Positions 53,801 to 61,320 of a DNA stretch of 64,000 nucleotides are shown here, in pieces (position 1 is the stretch's first letter; each line of letters opens with the position of its first letter). The notes below the pieces were generated by a model. The model saw only the letters and a list, made by a program, of their open reading frames with translations. It ran no database searches and was not told where the DNA came from. The stretch comes from Microbacterium gallinarum. Lineage in GTDB: Bacteria; Actinomycetota; Actinomycetes; Actinomycetales; Microbacteriaceae. The position numbers and the translations under genes were made by a program. The DNA lies in assembly GCF_014837165.1 (NCBI RefSeq), contig NZ_JACSPM010000002.1, positions 434,001 to 498,000 on the forward strand. The letters are read 5' to 3'.

Positions 53801-54113
53801 TCGCGGTTCCCCCCACCACGCTGTTGGTGATCGTCAACCGCGCGCAGTCCGCCGTGCTGCCGCACTCGGTCGTGATCACCTCGAGCGGCGAGATCGCGGT
53901 CGCGAGCCCGTCGCGCACGCTCGCGCCGAGCGTCGCCGGCCGGTCGGCCCCGATGCCGGTGTCGAGCATGGCCGCGGATGCCGGCGCGAACCCGCCGACG
54001 ACCAGCGCGCCGGTGAGCACGGTCGCGACGATCGCGGGTCCTGAGAACCGGATTCCGCGACGCGCAGAGGCGCGACGACCGGATTCAAGGCGCGGTGAAG
54101 CACTATTTCGCAT
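50847..54113 (-). CDS. VWA-domain tip adhesin / SpaA-like pilin, LPXTG-anchored
   Basis: 1088 residues, preceded by a run of six G as ribosome site. After a signal-type helix (FSGPAIVATVLTGALVVGGF), two beta-rich regions lead to a von Willebrand A domain with MIDAS motif DLSNS in RIAIQMDLSNSVSSS and TGDPGGTQTTNWDLAL. Several CnaB/SpaA-like domains follow, and the sorting signal LPLTGG at 1049-1054 with a membrane helix and RRLKRGNA. VWA at the N-terminal half and first position in a pilin-sortase operon are the usual features of a tip pilin. Confidence 0.92.
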   Translation of the reverse strand: MRNSASPRLESGRRASARRGIRFSGPAIVATVLTGALVVGGFAPASAAMLDTGIGADRPATLGASVRDGLATAISPLEVITTECGSTADCARLTITNSVVGGTATASDWTLKAVRNNASADEFAFTSGQLRTVPRNQSGTQTTYTLSATPVDPALASRYTTTFACTVSSGASRNVSARTVTYGASDSTGSTTASRRNANCTFTHTYQGASVVIDARVLRKESTPADLSNPAYLAGMTYRLHEVAGTGSNANPYRPGAATAFSCTIGAAPATSCTIPVEGASALGKEYFVVQVPNAATYTNETLMLGDYGGPTTPFRYAGRTPQLGAGQTVSFPNDAPGSTGITTRSDVVAASLANPAIALSCQEGLRIAIQMDLSNSVSSSQRLQYRAALLDLVDSLVGTGTQVALFTFGASSPARSGWQAPAPRSVDTALAAIKSDITTFTGDPGGTQTTNWDLALRSMATANAGLSDKYDLALFLTDGAPNYISNSVGNGGVAVNSYNVTTKSLEQAIFSANQLKAQGTRVVAVGIGDGASGDVSRNLAAVSGLTARSDYFQGAWDALGASIQNIVNSAICRVPVTVKKETLNPQNQWTATNGWAMTLNASANVGTATRNGAATQQTAGTAGATQLGEAHWTVDFSRADAVGTLTVSESFTGKPGFGWQSGSYVVHHQNGTETTGSLTGPSNQQISGLSVTDRVEVTFRNAATARVKATKAWVVKDSAGNTVGTYTQPTTGAAVPQGLTAAPVLGSIASPAWGQEYSGYAQGSELSVDETASVDAALLPGCELTSAKVTSVNGQTTAHDLPFAATLVADLNTFVITNTVTCTQTLNLVKTVAAPGLESPSTWLLEAKGPAGALPGPKGTYSPTTPVTASVTPDAIYTLQESGGPATYVPVDGWRCVLTGTTTAVAVAESGVRVPLGKDVTCTVTNATAKLTILKQTTDGSGLTPADFTVTGAPAAGYDLPVLQAAGSATANDQNTFEVRPAHTYTLAESTEAATIAYRNLALQKLVAGGDPSVDDDWEDVGSTDIQVGAGEHAVYRFVNDDVPAVVLPLTGGTASDLYLLLGGALMAAFVAFAAWHASRRLKRGNA

Positions 54114-54262
54114 TGCTGCCCCCCAGAGGCATCACTGCAGAGGCGGCCCCAACCCATCGCGCCCCCACGGCGCGCGGGCTCCGCCCACTGTTTGCGTTTC
54201 CGCGAGCGCGAACGCCGGTGAACTTCGGGTACCCGGCGCCGCGAATGCGACAACTCTCCTGA

Positions 54263-54291
54263 ACCTAGGGCACCCATATGCCGGATTGCAA
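54263..54291 (-). promoter_or_regulatory. promoter of the pilus operon
   Basis: On the minus strand TTGCAA (complement of 54286-54291) and CTAGGT (complement of 54263-54268) are exactly 17 bp apart, about 150 bp before the tip-adhesin start. Good spacing and the only strong pair in the 241-bp gap. Confidence 0.5.
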
Positions 54292-54354
54292 CCTGCCGCG
54301 GAATCTGGAGCGTAACTCCGGCTGATCCTGAGGTTCGGCAGGGTTCGACAAGCC

Positions 54355-54399
54355 TCAGCAGATGTCGAGCTGCTCCACCGCGGGGAACATCGCGCCGGG
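54355..54399 (-). repeat. right 45-bp direct repeat flanking the pilus operon
   Basis: Last 45 bp of the metzincin-CWBR2 gene, matching 48118-48162 at 44 of 45 positions in the same orientation. Confidence 0.8.
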
Positions 54400-57195
54400 A
54401 CCCCCCACCAGTGTGACCGCCCCGGCTCGCGTGCGGCCCACCTCCGCGGCGACCCCCGGGGGCACGCAACCGCGCCAGACGACGAACAGCGGCGCACCCT
54501 TCGCCGCGGCGAGCGAGGCTCCGGCGAGCGCGTCGGGGAAGTCGAGCCCGGTCGCCCAGAAGTGGCCCGCCGGAGGAGCGGTGGGGAACGCCTCCCGATT
54601 CACCTCGACGCCCGTCTCATAGCGCGACGGGCCGGCGAGCCGCGTGACCGGAGCCAACCCGGCGAGGTCGGCCTCGATCCCGGCGGTCACCGCGCCCGGT
54701 CCTCCCGCGATAACGATGCGTGAGGGGCCGAGGTCGACGATGGTGGCACGGGATGCTGCATCCAGGCGGCTCCTGCTCCCATCGAGCAGCACCACGGGCG
54801 CGTCGCGGCTGGCGGCGGCGGCCGCCGATGACAGCGCGTCGGCGTGGGTGCGCCCGGTGGCGACGTAGACGAATTCGGATCGCGAGGGGAACGAGTCGGC
54901 GATGATCGCGCGTGCTGTCTGGTAGCGGTCGGAGCCCGCGAGGCGTTCGAATGTGGCGCCGGGCACCCGCTGCCGCACCTGAGCCACGATCGCCGGCGGG
55001 ATCGCCCCCTCGCCCCCGACCACCACGATCTCGCTCGGATTCAGCTGCGAGATGCGGGTGAGCACCGCCGCGGGCACCGTGCCGCGCGACGGCACCAGCA
55101 GGAGCGGTGCGCTCTCGAGAGCCGCCGCCGGCGCCGCGGCGAGCGCGTCGGGGAACGCCGCCCCGGTGGCGAGGTAGACGACGGCCGCCGTAGCGGGGAA
55201 CGCCGCCTTCGAGACCTGGACGGCGGTCTCGTAACGATCAGCGCCTGAGATCCGCGCGGTGACCGGAGCGGTGACCAGCTGAGGAGTCGTCGCTACCGGC
55301 GTCTGCGCGTAGCCGCCGCGGAGGCCGGTGACGCGCACGCTGATGGACGTGCCGATGTCGGCGGCCTCGATCATGTACGTCGACTTCGTGGCACGGGGAA
55401 TGGGACTGCCGTCACGCAGCCACTCGTAGCGCACGCTCGAGGCACTCGGCATCCAATCGTCTGCCGTCACTCCACCGACGGAGAGCGTGCTTCCGTAATG
55501 CGCCGCCCCGGCGATCGTCGGAGCGGGCAAGGTCGTGAACTCGAGCGGAGTGTCACGGAAGCCGATGGACACCGTGGCGCGATCGGGCGTCGCATCGAGC
55601 ACGGTCACGGTGAGAGCGCCCGTGTACGTGGTCTGGGAGTGCCCCGGCCCCATCCACGCGGCGTGCGATGCGACACCGGTGTGACGCTGCAGCACCGTGG
55701 AATAGCCGATGGTGCACGCCACGGTGCAGGAGGTCGGGATGCTGCGCAGCACGCGCACTCCCGGTGCGAACGCCGTGGTGCCGACCGCCGTCGGCCACTG
55801 CGCATAGAGGCTCTGCGCATCGCGCCCGGTCCCCGACCGGTACTCGACGTGGACGAGTTCGCCGGTGAGCGCGTCGACGAGTTCGAGCCCACGGATGCCC
55901 GCATCCGCGGACACCGGCGCCAGTTCGACGACTTGCTCAGCACCGCCCGCAATCGTCAGCCTGAGCAGCCCGGAGCCTCGCGGAAGCGCATCCAGCTGCG
56001 CCTTGTGCACGACGGAGAGCGCGGTGATGTCGCGCAGACTCGACACCACACGGGCGCCCGTCACCCCGTCGGCGACCCAGTAGCCGCCGCCCATGACGTC
56101 GTAGCGGTCCTGATACTCGGCGTCGACGCAGTCGGGGTCTGCCGGCGCCTGGCGGATCACGTCGATCGAGCTGTCAGTCGTCGGCGCGAGGCAGACGCGG
56201 GCGTTGGAGTGGGGCAGGCCGAGATTGTGCCCGAACTCGTGGAACAGCACCTGATCCCACTCCGCGGGGCGATCGAGCTCGATCGATCCCCACATCAGAC
56301 CGCCCGCCTCCACGCCGCCGCCCAGCGTGCCGAGGCCCACGGCAGGACCGCACGCTGTTGCGGGAGAGAGCACGACGAGATGACTCGCCGTCGACCCGCT
56401 CCAGTAGGACTGCTCGGTGCGCCCGAACTGGCCGGCCGCGTACCCCCACGCCTGGTCGGCGTTGCAGGGATCGAACGTGACCGTGCGGAACTGCACGGCG
56501 GTGCGCAGCACGACGCTGCTGACCTGCCCCGCCGACTGCGACGCCCAGAACTCGCTCAGTCGCGAGATCGCCGCCTGCAGGTTCGCCGGGGACGGCGCGG
56601 GGCTTCCGGCCCGGGCGACCCACATCACGTCGAGAGTGTGGGCCCGAGGCGGGGCGAGGGCCTGCACCTGCCGGGCATCGGTGTTCGGTGTCGCCTTGGC
56701 ACCGGGCGGCGGGGCGATCTGTGCGTCGACGACCGGCAGCGCCACCTCTTCGGCTGCGGCGATGTCCGCCACGAGCGCGGCCACTTCGGGCCCGGCGGGG
56801 TCCAGGTCTCGGGCGGCGACCTCGTCGGCCACGGCGGCCGTGATCTCGCCTGGCACGGCGACGGCGCCCTCGAAGCGAGAGCCGCTCGCGGCGTCGACCC
56901 ACTCCGGTCCCGCTTCGTCCAGCTCGAGCTCGACGGCCACGCCGTCGTCGGTGACGAGCGTGACCTCGACGTCGGTGGTCGGCGCGGGAGCGGGCTCGGG
57001 CGTCTCGCCGAGGGCGTCGAGGGTCACCTGCTCGGGACCGGCCTCGACGGGGACGATCCGCAGCAGGCCCCCGAGCGGCACCGTGGCCGGAGCGCCAGGA
57101 TCCGTCGTCGCGGCGCCGGCCGCAGTGGGCACGACGAGGAGAGCCGCGGCGATCGCCCACGCGATCCCCGCGGCGATGACACGTCGAGCTGGCAT
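54355..57195 (-). CDS. secreted metzincin-type metalloprotease fused to CWBR2 repeats (protein C)
   Basis: 946 residues from the ATG at 57195, with GGCGGAA upstream. Signal peptide MPARRVIAAGIAWAIAAALL... to PTAAGA, then a ~180-residue acidic propeptide-like part. The zinc site HEFGHNLGLPH (HExxHxxGxxH, His319, Glu320, His323) and a Met-turn-like DVMGGGY define a metzincin, closest by eye to M11/gametolysin-like actinobacterial enzymes. An Ig-like segment (TLPAPTIAGAAHYGSTLSVG) follows, then three CWBR2 units: ISGADRYETAVQV, LAGSDRYQTARAI and LAGPSRYETGVEV. The repeats would hold the protease at the wall. Substrate unknown; the pilus subunits next door are candidates (inference). Confidence 0.88.
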   Translation of the reverse strand: MPARRVIAAGIAWAIAAALLVVPTAAGAATTDPGAPATVPLGGLLRIVPVEAGPEQVTLDALGETPEPAPAPTTDVEVTLVTDDGVAVELELDEAGPEWVDAASGSRFEGAVAVPGEITAAVADEVAARDLDPAGPEVAALVADIAAAEEVALPVVDAQIAPPPGAKATPNTDARQVQALAPPRAHTLDVMWVARAGSPAPSPANLQAAISRLSEFWASQSAGQVSSVVLRTAVQFRTVTFDPCNADQAWGYAAGQFGRTEQSYWSGSTASHLVVLSPATACGPAVGLGTLGGGVEAGGLMWGSIELDRPAEWDQVLFHEFGHNLGLPHSNARVCLAPTTDSSIDVIRQAPADPDCVDAEYQDRYDVMGGGYWVADGVTGARVVSSLRDITALSVVHKAQLDALPRGSGLLRLTIAGGAEQVVELAPVSADAGIRGLELVDALTGELVHVEYRSGTGRDAQSLYAQWPTAVGTTAFAPGVRVLRSIPTSCTVACTIGYSTVLQRHTGVASHAAWMGPGHSQTTYTGALTVTVLDATPDRATVSIGFRDTPLEFTTLPAPTIAGAAHYGSTLSVGGVTADDWMPSASSVRYEWLRDGSPIPRATKSTYMIEAADIGTSISVRVTGLRGGYAQTPVATTPQLVTAPVTARISGADRYETAVQVSKAAFPATAAVVYLATGAAFPDALAAAPAAALESAPLLLVPSRGTVPAAVLTRISQLNPSEIVVVGGEGAIPPAIVAQVRQRVPGATFERLAGSDRYQTARAIIADSFPSRSEFVYVATGRTHADALSSAAAAASRDAPVVLLDGSRSRLDAASRATIVDLGPSRIVIAGGPGAVTAGIEADLAGLAPVTRLAGPSRYETGVEVNREAFPTAPPAGHFWATGLDFPDALAGASLAAAKGAPLFVVWRGCVPPGVAAEVGRTRAGAVTLVGGPGAMFPAVEQLDIC

Positions 57196-57320
57196 GCGAG
57201 TTCCGCCCCGTGATCGGCCCAGTGCGCGGCGGCAGCCGCTCTCCCACAGGATAGACCGCCGCGCCGCCGCCTTCACCCGGAGTCGGGCATCGTGCGGCGT
57301 CGCACGTCGCGGCGCCGACT

Positions 57321-58172
57321 ATGGTGACCACCATGGCCGCGTCGACCTCATCGCAGCGCACCTACCGCTATCTGCGCCTCGGGATCGCCGGCACCGTCGT
57401 CGTCATCTTCACCTCCGTCGGCGTCGCCGCCGCCACCGTCGGCTGGCTGCCGTCGGTGAGCGACTACTTCTACACGCCCGCGCGAGCGTCGTTCGTGGGC
57501 GCCCTCATCGCCGTCTCGCTCGCCCTCGTCGCACTGTCGGGTCGAGGCGCGGAGCGGGCGCTGCTCGACGCGGCTGCGCTGTTCGCGCCGCTCATCGCGC
57601 TCGTCCCCACGACGCTCGCGCCCGGCGCGATCCCGGGCGTCGTCGCGCCATGCGCGGTGCGCTGCTTTCCGCCGGCCTACGAAGGCCTCGCCGCCAACGG
57701 CGTGGTCACCTACCTCATCGTGGGCTCGCTCACGGTGCTGGTCGCGCTGCTCCTCGCTGCCCTCAAGCAGCTCGACCTCGCCGCCGTCGGGTTCTCGCTG
57801 ATCGTGACGACGGCCGTGCTGATCGTCGTGGCCGCTGCCTGGCTGTTCGCTCGTGACGCGTTCCTCGCCCAGGGGCACTTCGTCGCCACGATCGCTTTCT
57901 TCGGCCTCTTCGCCGCCGTCGCCGTGATCAACGCGTTCCCACGCCGCGGCACACCCCCGGCCCTCGTCTTCCGCGTCCTTTACGTCATGATCGCCGTCGC
58001 GCTGGCGGCCGTGCTCGTCGCGTACATTGTGCTGCTGCCGCAAGCCGACGCCCGCGGTCTGCCCATCGTGCTGATCGCCGAAGCGGCGGCGCTCTCGCTG
58101 TTCTTCGCGTTCTGGGTCGTGCAGGGCATCGAGAAGTGGGACGACGCCGACCCTTCGATCGCGCGGGGATGA
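57321..58172 (+). CDS. hypothetical polytopic membrane protein
   Basis: 283 residues from the ATG at 57321 (another at 57333). About seven hydrophobic helices, starting LRLGIAGTVVVIFTSVGVAA and ending AEAAALSLFFAFWVVQGIEK. The loop APCAVRCFPPAYEGLAANG has two Cys that could be disulphide-linked outside. I do not recognise the family. Divergent from the metzincin gene. Confidence 0.75.
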   Translation: MVTTMAASTSSQRTYRYLRLGIAGTVVVIFTSVGVAAATVGWLPSVSDYFYTPARASFVGALIAVSLALVALSGRGAERALLDAAALFAPLIALVPTTLAPGAIPGVVAPCAVRCFPPAYEGLAANGVVTYLIVGSLTVLVALLLAALKQLDLAAVGFSLIVTTAVLIVVAAAWLFARDAFLAQGHFVATIAFFGLFAAVAVINAFPRRGTPPALVFRVLYVMIAVALAAVLVAYIVLLPQADARGLPIVLIAEAAALSLFFAFWVVQGIEKWDDADPSIARG

Positions 58173-58281
58173 GGCATCCCACAGCTCGATGTACGAAACA
58201 GCCATCGGCGTGCTCTATGAGTGCAAGGCCCGTCGTCGACCCGGCGACGAGGCGTGCTCATCTCGATCGAGGAGAACCCCG

Positions 58282-58794
58282 ATGTCCGCTTCCCCCACGT
58301 CGTCGCGCCGACCGCGACGAGTCGTGCGCACCACGCCCGTCATCGATACCGGCGGGGACGGCCTGAACCACAGCCCCGCCGACCTCGAGGCCGCCCTGCG
58401 CGCGGCGATCATCGAGGCCGACGACGAGACCGCTCGTGCCCAGCGCGCCCTCGGTCGCAGTCAGGTCGCCCGTACCCGCGCGGCGCTCGAACTCGAACAG
58501 CGCCTCCACCCGTTCCTGCTCGACGAGGCCGAGCGTGAGCGGCTGCGGGCGTCGTACGCCGCAGCCGACGCGGACGTCACCGCGAAGCAGTCCGCGCTGG
58601 CCGAAGCCCGCGCCTTCGCGGACGCCGCACGCACGGTGGCCGCAGCGCTGGAGCTGCGCGCGGTGCACGACCGCGCCAGGGAGGAGACGTTCTCGTCAGC
58701 CGACGAGTCTCGCCGCCAGCGCCCGCGGGGCCGCGCGACGGTCGACACCACGAGCACGCGGGCCGCGGCATCCGCTCTCCCGCGCTCTGCGTGA
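58282..58794 (+). CDS. hypothetical charged helical protein
   Basis: 170 residues from the ATG at 58282, with GAGGAGA 6-7 nt upstream. The central ~100 residues (SPADLEAALRAAIIEADDET ... EARAFADAARTVAAALELRA) are Ala/Glu/Arg-rich and likely a helical hairpin or coiled coil. The ends are basic and disordered. No known domain, no signal or membrane segment. Unknown function. Confidence 0.6.
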   Translation: MSASPTSSRRPRRVVRTTPVIDTGGDGLNHSPADLEAALRAAIIEADDETARAQRALGRSQVARTRAALELEQRLHPFLLDEAERERLRASYAAADADVTAKQSALAEARAFADAARTVAAALELRAVHDRAREETFSSADESRRQRPRGRATVDTTSTRAAASALPRSA

Positions 58795-58833
58795 GCCCGC
58801 CGGAGCCGGAACGTCTGACGTCGCCGTCCCGGT

Positions 58834-59550
58834 CTAAGACGCCGCGGCCCGCGGCGGCACCTCGAGCGCTCGCCGGGCGTCGGTCAGCGGCCGGGCCGTC
58901 ACGAGGATCGGCAGGTGGTCGCTGAGGCCCTGAGGCAGCGTGCGCACGCGGTCGATCTCGAACCCGACGGACGTCGCGAAGTCGTAGTGGCCGCGGAAGA
59001 ACCGGTACCGCGTGTACGTGCGGGAGTCGCTCAGATTCAACTCGTACCCCTGCTCGCGCACCTTCTGGCCGAGGTGCTCCTTGAACACGGGGTAGTTGTA
59101 GTCGCCGACCATGAGGGCGGGGAGGCCGTCGCCCAGGCTCTGCAACTCGGCGAGCGCCGTGCGGATCTGGTGACGCCGCAGCGAGTTGAGGGCGGTCAGC
59201 GGGGCAGCGTGGAACGAGGCGACGATGAGCTCTCGCCCGTCGTCGATGTCGTGCAGGCGCACGCCCAGCAATCGCTCCTCGGCGGGCTTGAGCACCCGGT
59301 CGTGCAACGACTTCTTGAGCGCGAGGGAACGGACGTCGACGGCACGGAAAGTGTTCTCGCGGTAGTACACCGCCAGCCCGAGCCGATTGCGCTGGGTGGC
59401 GTCGGCCAGCCGCAGCCCCGAGATGGTGTCGGGGATGTCGGTGGTGTCGGCCTCCTGCAGGCACAGCACATCCGCGCCGTGGCGCTCGACCAGATGGACG
59501 AGCTCTCCCACCGCGCGGTGCTTCCGGAGGTTGTACGAGATGACCTTCAT
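58834..59550 (-). CDS. endonuclease/exonuclease/phosphatase family protein
   Basis: 238 residues from the ATG at 59550, so the protein begins MKVISYNLRKH, the EEP N-terminal strand. The metal-binding Glu is in VLCLQEAD. The His-Asn region is seen in VASFHAAPL, MVGDYNYP (catalytic Asp-Asn) and the final LSDHLPILV (Ser-Asp-His). The full active site is present, without a signal peptide, so it is probably cytoplasmic. Substrate (DNA, phospholipid or other phosphodiester) cannot be told. Divergent from the response regulator. Confidence 0.9.
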   Translation of the reverse strand: MKVISYNLRKHRAVGELVHLVERHGADVLCLQEADTTDIPDTISGLRLADATQRNRLGLAVYYRENTFRAVDVRSLALKKSLHDRVLKPAEERLLGVRLHDIDDGRELIVASFHAAPLTALNSLRRHQIRTALAELQSLGDGLPALMVGDYNYPVFKEHLGQKVREQGYELNLSDSRTYTRYRFFRGHYDFATSVGFEIDRVRTLPQGLSDHLPILVTARPLTDARRALEVPPRAAAS

Positions 59551-59745
59551 GTGATGACCACGATACGAGGGATCGGCTCGCTCGTCCTCTCGACGGCGGC
59601 GAACGCACAGCACACTCATGGTCGACACACGTTCATGGGGCGCTTGGGGGTCGGGGTGTGTAGCATCGGATAACCGCGCGGCGCGCGGACGGTCTGGGGG
59701 CCGCTGGGGCGAATGTGAACTCCGATGTGAGAGGCCTACGCCGAG

Positions 59746-60582
59746 ATGAGCAGTATCGCCGATGCCGTGAAGACCGCGGTCATCATCGAGGACGATCCTG
59801 AGATCCGGCTCATCCTCTCCGAAGTGCTCGAGTCGGCCGGCTTCTCCACGGTCGCCGTGGGCAACGGCGTCGACGGGGTCCGAGCCGTGCTCACCTATCG
59901 CCCCCTGCTCACGACCCTCGACGTGCGCATGCCGGGCATCGACGGCTTCGAGGCCGCGCGGCGCATCCGGGCGCAGTCCGACACGTACCTCATCATGCTC
60001 ACCGGGCTGCAGGACGAGGCTGACGTCATCGCGGGCCTCGGTGCCGGCGCAGACGACTACCTGCTGAAGCCCTTCCGTCCCCGCGAGCTGCGCGCCCGCG
60101 TCGAGGCGCTGCTGCGTCGCGCGCGCACTGCCCCGGCGCAGGCGGGCGCGCCCGCGGAGGCGGAAGACAAGCCCGGAGCATCCGGCGCAGCGCTGCCTGT
60201 CGGAGTCGGCGCCGGTGCGGCCGACGCGGTGTCCGGCGACGCAGCCGACGACGGGGAGTGGCTCGTCCACCGCGACCTGAGCCTGCACCCCGAGAACCGG
60301 ATCGTGCTCGTCGACGGCGAGGATCTCGACCTCACCCGCACCGAGTTCGATCTGCTGGCCGCGCTGCTCGAGTCGAAGCGGCGGGTGCGCAGCAAGGCCG
60401 ATCTGACGCTCGTGCTGCGCGGCGAGGCGTACGTCACGAGCTACTACGTCGGCGACGCCGACAAGCGCGCGATCGAGGCCCACATGACGAACCTCCGGCG
60501 CAAGCTCGGCGACAGCCCGACGAATCCGCGCTACATCGAGACCGTTCGCGGCGTGGGGTACCGGCTCACGTCCGACGCATGA
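59746..60582 (+). CDS. OmpR/PhoB-type response regulator
   Basis: 278 residues. The receiver has the acidic pocket Glu15-Asp16-Asp17, phospho-acceptor Asp59 (TLDVRMPG), Thr86 and Lys108 (LLKPF). A ~50-residue Ala/Gly-rich linker (RRARTAPAQAGAPAEAEDKP ...) is unusually long. The C-terminal winged helix reads LDLTRTEFDLLAALLESKRR and MTNLRRKLGDSPTNPRYIET, VRGVGYRL. It binds DNA, typically at direct repeats about 11 bp apart such as those at 61267-61295. The histidine kinase at 61321 is the obvious partner, although a GT2 gene on the other strand lies between. Confidence 0.95.
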   Translation: MSSIADAVKTAVIIEDDPEIRLILSEVLESAGFSTVAVGNGVDGVRAVLTYRPLLTTLDVRMPGIDGFEAARRIRAQSDTYLIMLTGLQDEADVIAGLGAGADDYLLKPFRPRELRARVEALLRRARTAPAQAGAPAEAEDKPGASGAALPVGVGAGAADAVSGDAADDGEWLVHRDLSLHPENRIVLVDGEDLDLTRTEFDLLAALLESKRRVRSKADLTLVLRGEAYVTSYYVGDADKRAIEAHMTNLRRKLGDSPTNPRYIETVRGVGYRLTSDA

Positions 60583-60593
60583 CGAGCGTGATC

Positions 60594-60635
60594 AGTGAGG
60601 GGGCCATCCTTCCCCAAAAGGATGGCCCCATCACT
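60594..60635. terminator. bidirectional intrinsic terminator
   Basis: A 12-bp perfect core stem (GGGGCCATCCTT / AAGGATGGCCCC) with a CCCCAA loop, extended by AGTGA/TCACT after a one-base mismatch. It lies between the response regulator and the convergent GT2 gene. Confidence 0.82.
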
Positions 60636-60685
60636 TCCCCCACCGGGCTCCCCAGCCCCGGCATCCGACGCGTTTCGGGTCCGCG

Positions 60686-61171
60686 TCAGACCTTTTCTCC
60701 GCTCTCATGACGGATAAGCGTGAAGAACATGCCGAGCGTCCTCGTGTCGGACATCGCCTCGGACTCGAGGTGCTCGATCGCCCGCTCGCCCACGACGGTG
60801 TCGCCGTCGACGCCGAGAAGGTAGTCGTAGCCCTCCGCCAGCGTGCAGCCGTAGTCGAGTGCGCTCGCCCGGGCGTCGGGGCTCCGGCCGATGTCGTGCA
60901 CGAACACCCGCGTGGCCTGCGCGCCCAGTGCTGTGATGACGTCACGCGGACCGGCATAGCGGGAGGCGATCTCCACAGTGACGTCGGAGGTGTCGCTGAC
61001 GATCACGTGGATGACGTCGGGCACTCGGGTCTGGTGCAGGAGCGATTCGATCACGCCGGCGACGGACTCTTCGGCGTCACGGGCGAGGATGAGGCAGCCG
61101 ATCGTCGCGCGGCCCGCCGGTGCGCGATCGACCGCACTGTCGGCGGTGATGCGGGCAAGGGCGGCGGTCAT
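60686..61171 (-). CDS. short GT2-like protein, N-terminal half only
   Basis: 161 residues from the ATG at 61171, with GAAGGA 6 nt upstream. ATIGCLILARDAEESVAGVI, the polar strand VIHVIVSDTSD, ASALDYGCTLAEGYDYLLGV and the DxD-like DGDT show a GT-A nucleotide-binding half. It stops at FTLIRHESGEKV, where family members continue for 100 or more residues with acceptor site and membrane helices. It is either a truncated gene or a stand-alone binding domain; codon use looks normal. It faces the kinase gene across the direct-repeat region. Confidence 0.65.
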   Translation of the reverse strand: MTAALARITADSAVDRAPAGRATIGCLILARDAEESVAGVIESLLHQTRVPDVIHVIVSDTSDVTVEIASRYAGPRDVITALGAQATRVFVHDIGRSPDARASALDYGCTLAEGYDYLLGVDGDTVVGERAIEHLESEAMSDTRTLGMFFTLIRHESGEKV

Positions 61172-61266
61172 CTCGAGTCCTTCGTCGGTGGCTGGCTTGT
61201 GGTCTCCACTCTGCCCACGCGACCGCAAGCGATCCTTCGACGGACGTCGACGTACGCTTCCTTCTT

Positions 61267-61295
61267 GCGCAAGGTTCGCGCAAGGAATGCGCAAG
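61267..61295. promoter_or_regulatory. three 11-bp-spaced direct repeats, candidate response-regulator operator
   Basis: GCGCAAG occurs exactly at 61267, 61278 and 61289. One helical turn between copies is the usual geometry for OmpR-family tandem binding. The site lies 26 bp before the kinase GTG and ~95 bp before the GT2 start on the other strand. Confidence 0.6.
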
Positions 61296-61320
61296 ACAGG
61301 CCCGATGCGATCGGCGGGCG

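Noticed and set aside
51714..54044. 776-codon plus-strand open frame opposite the tip adhesin
   Set aside because: Arg/Val/Gly-rich composition with no domain, and the minus strand holds a coherent VWA/LPXTG protein. It is a high-GC antisense shadow.
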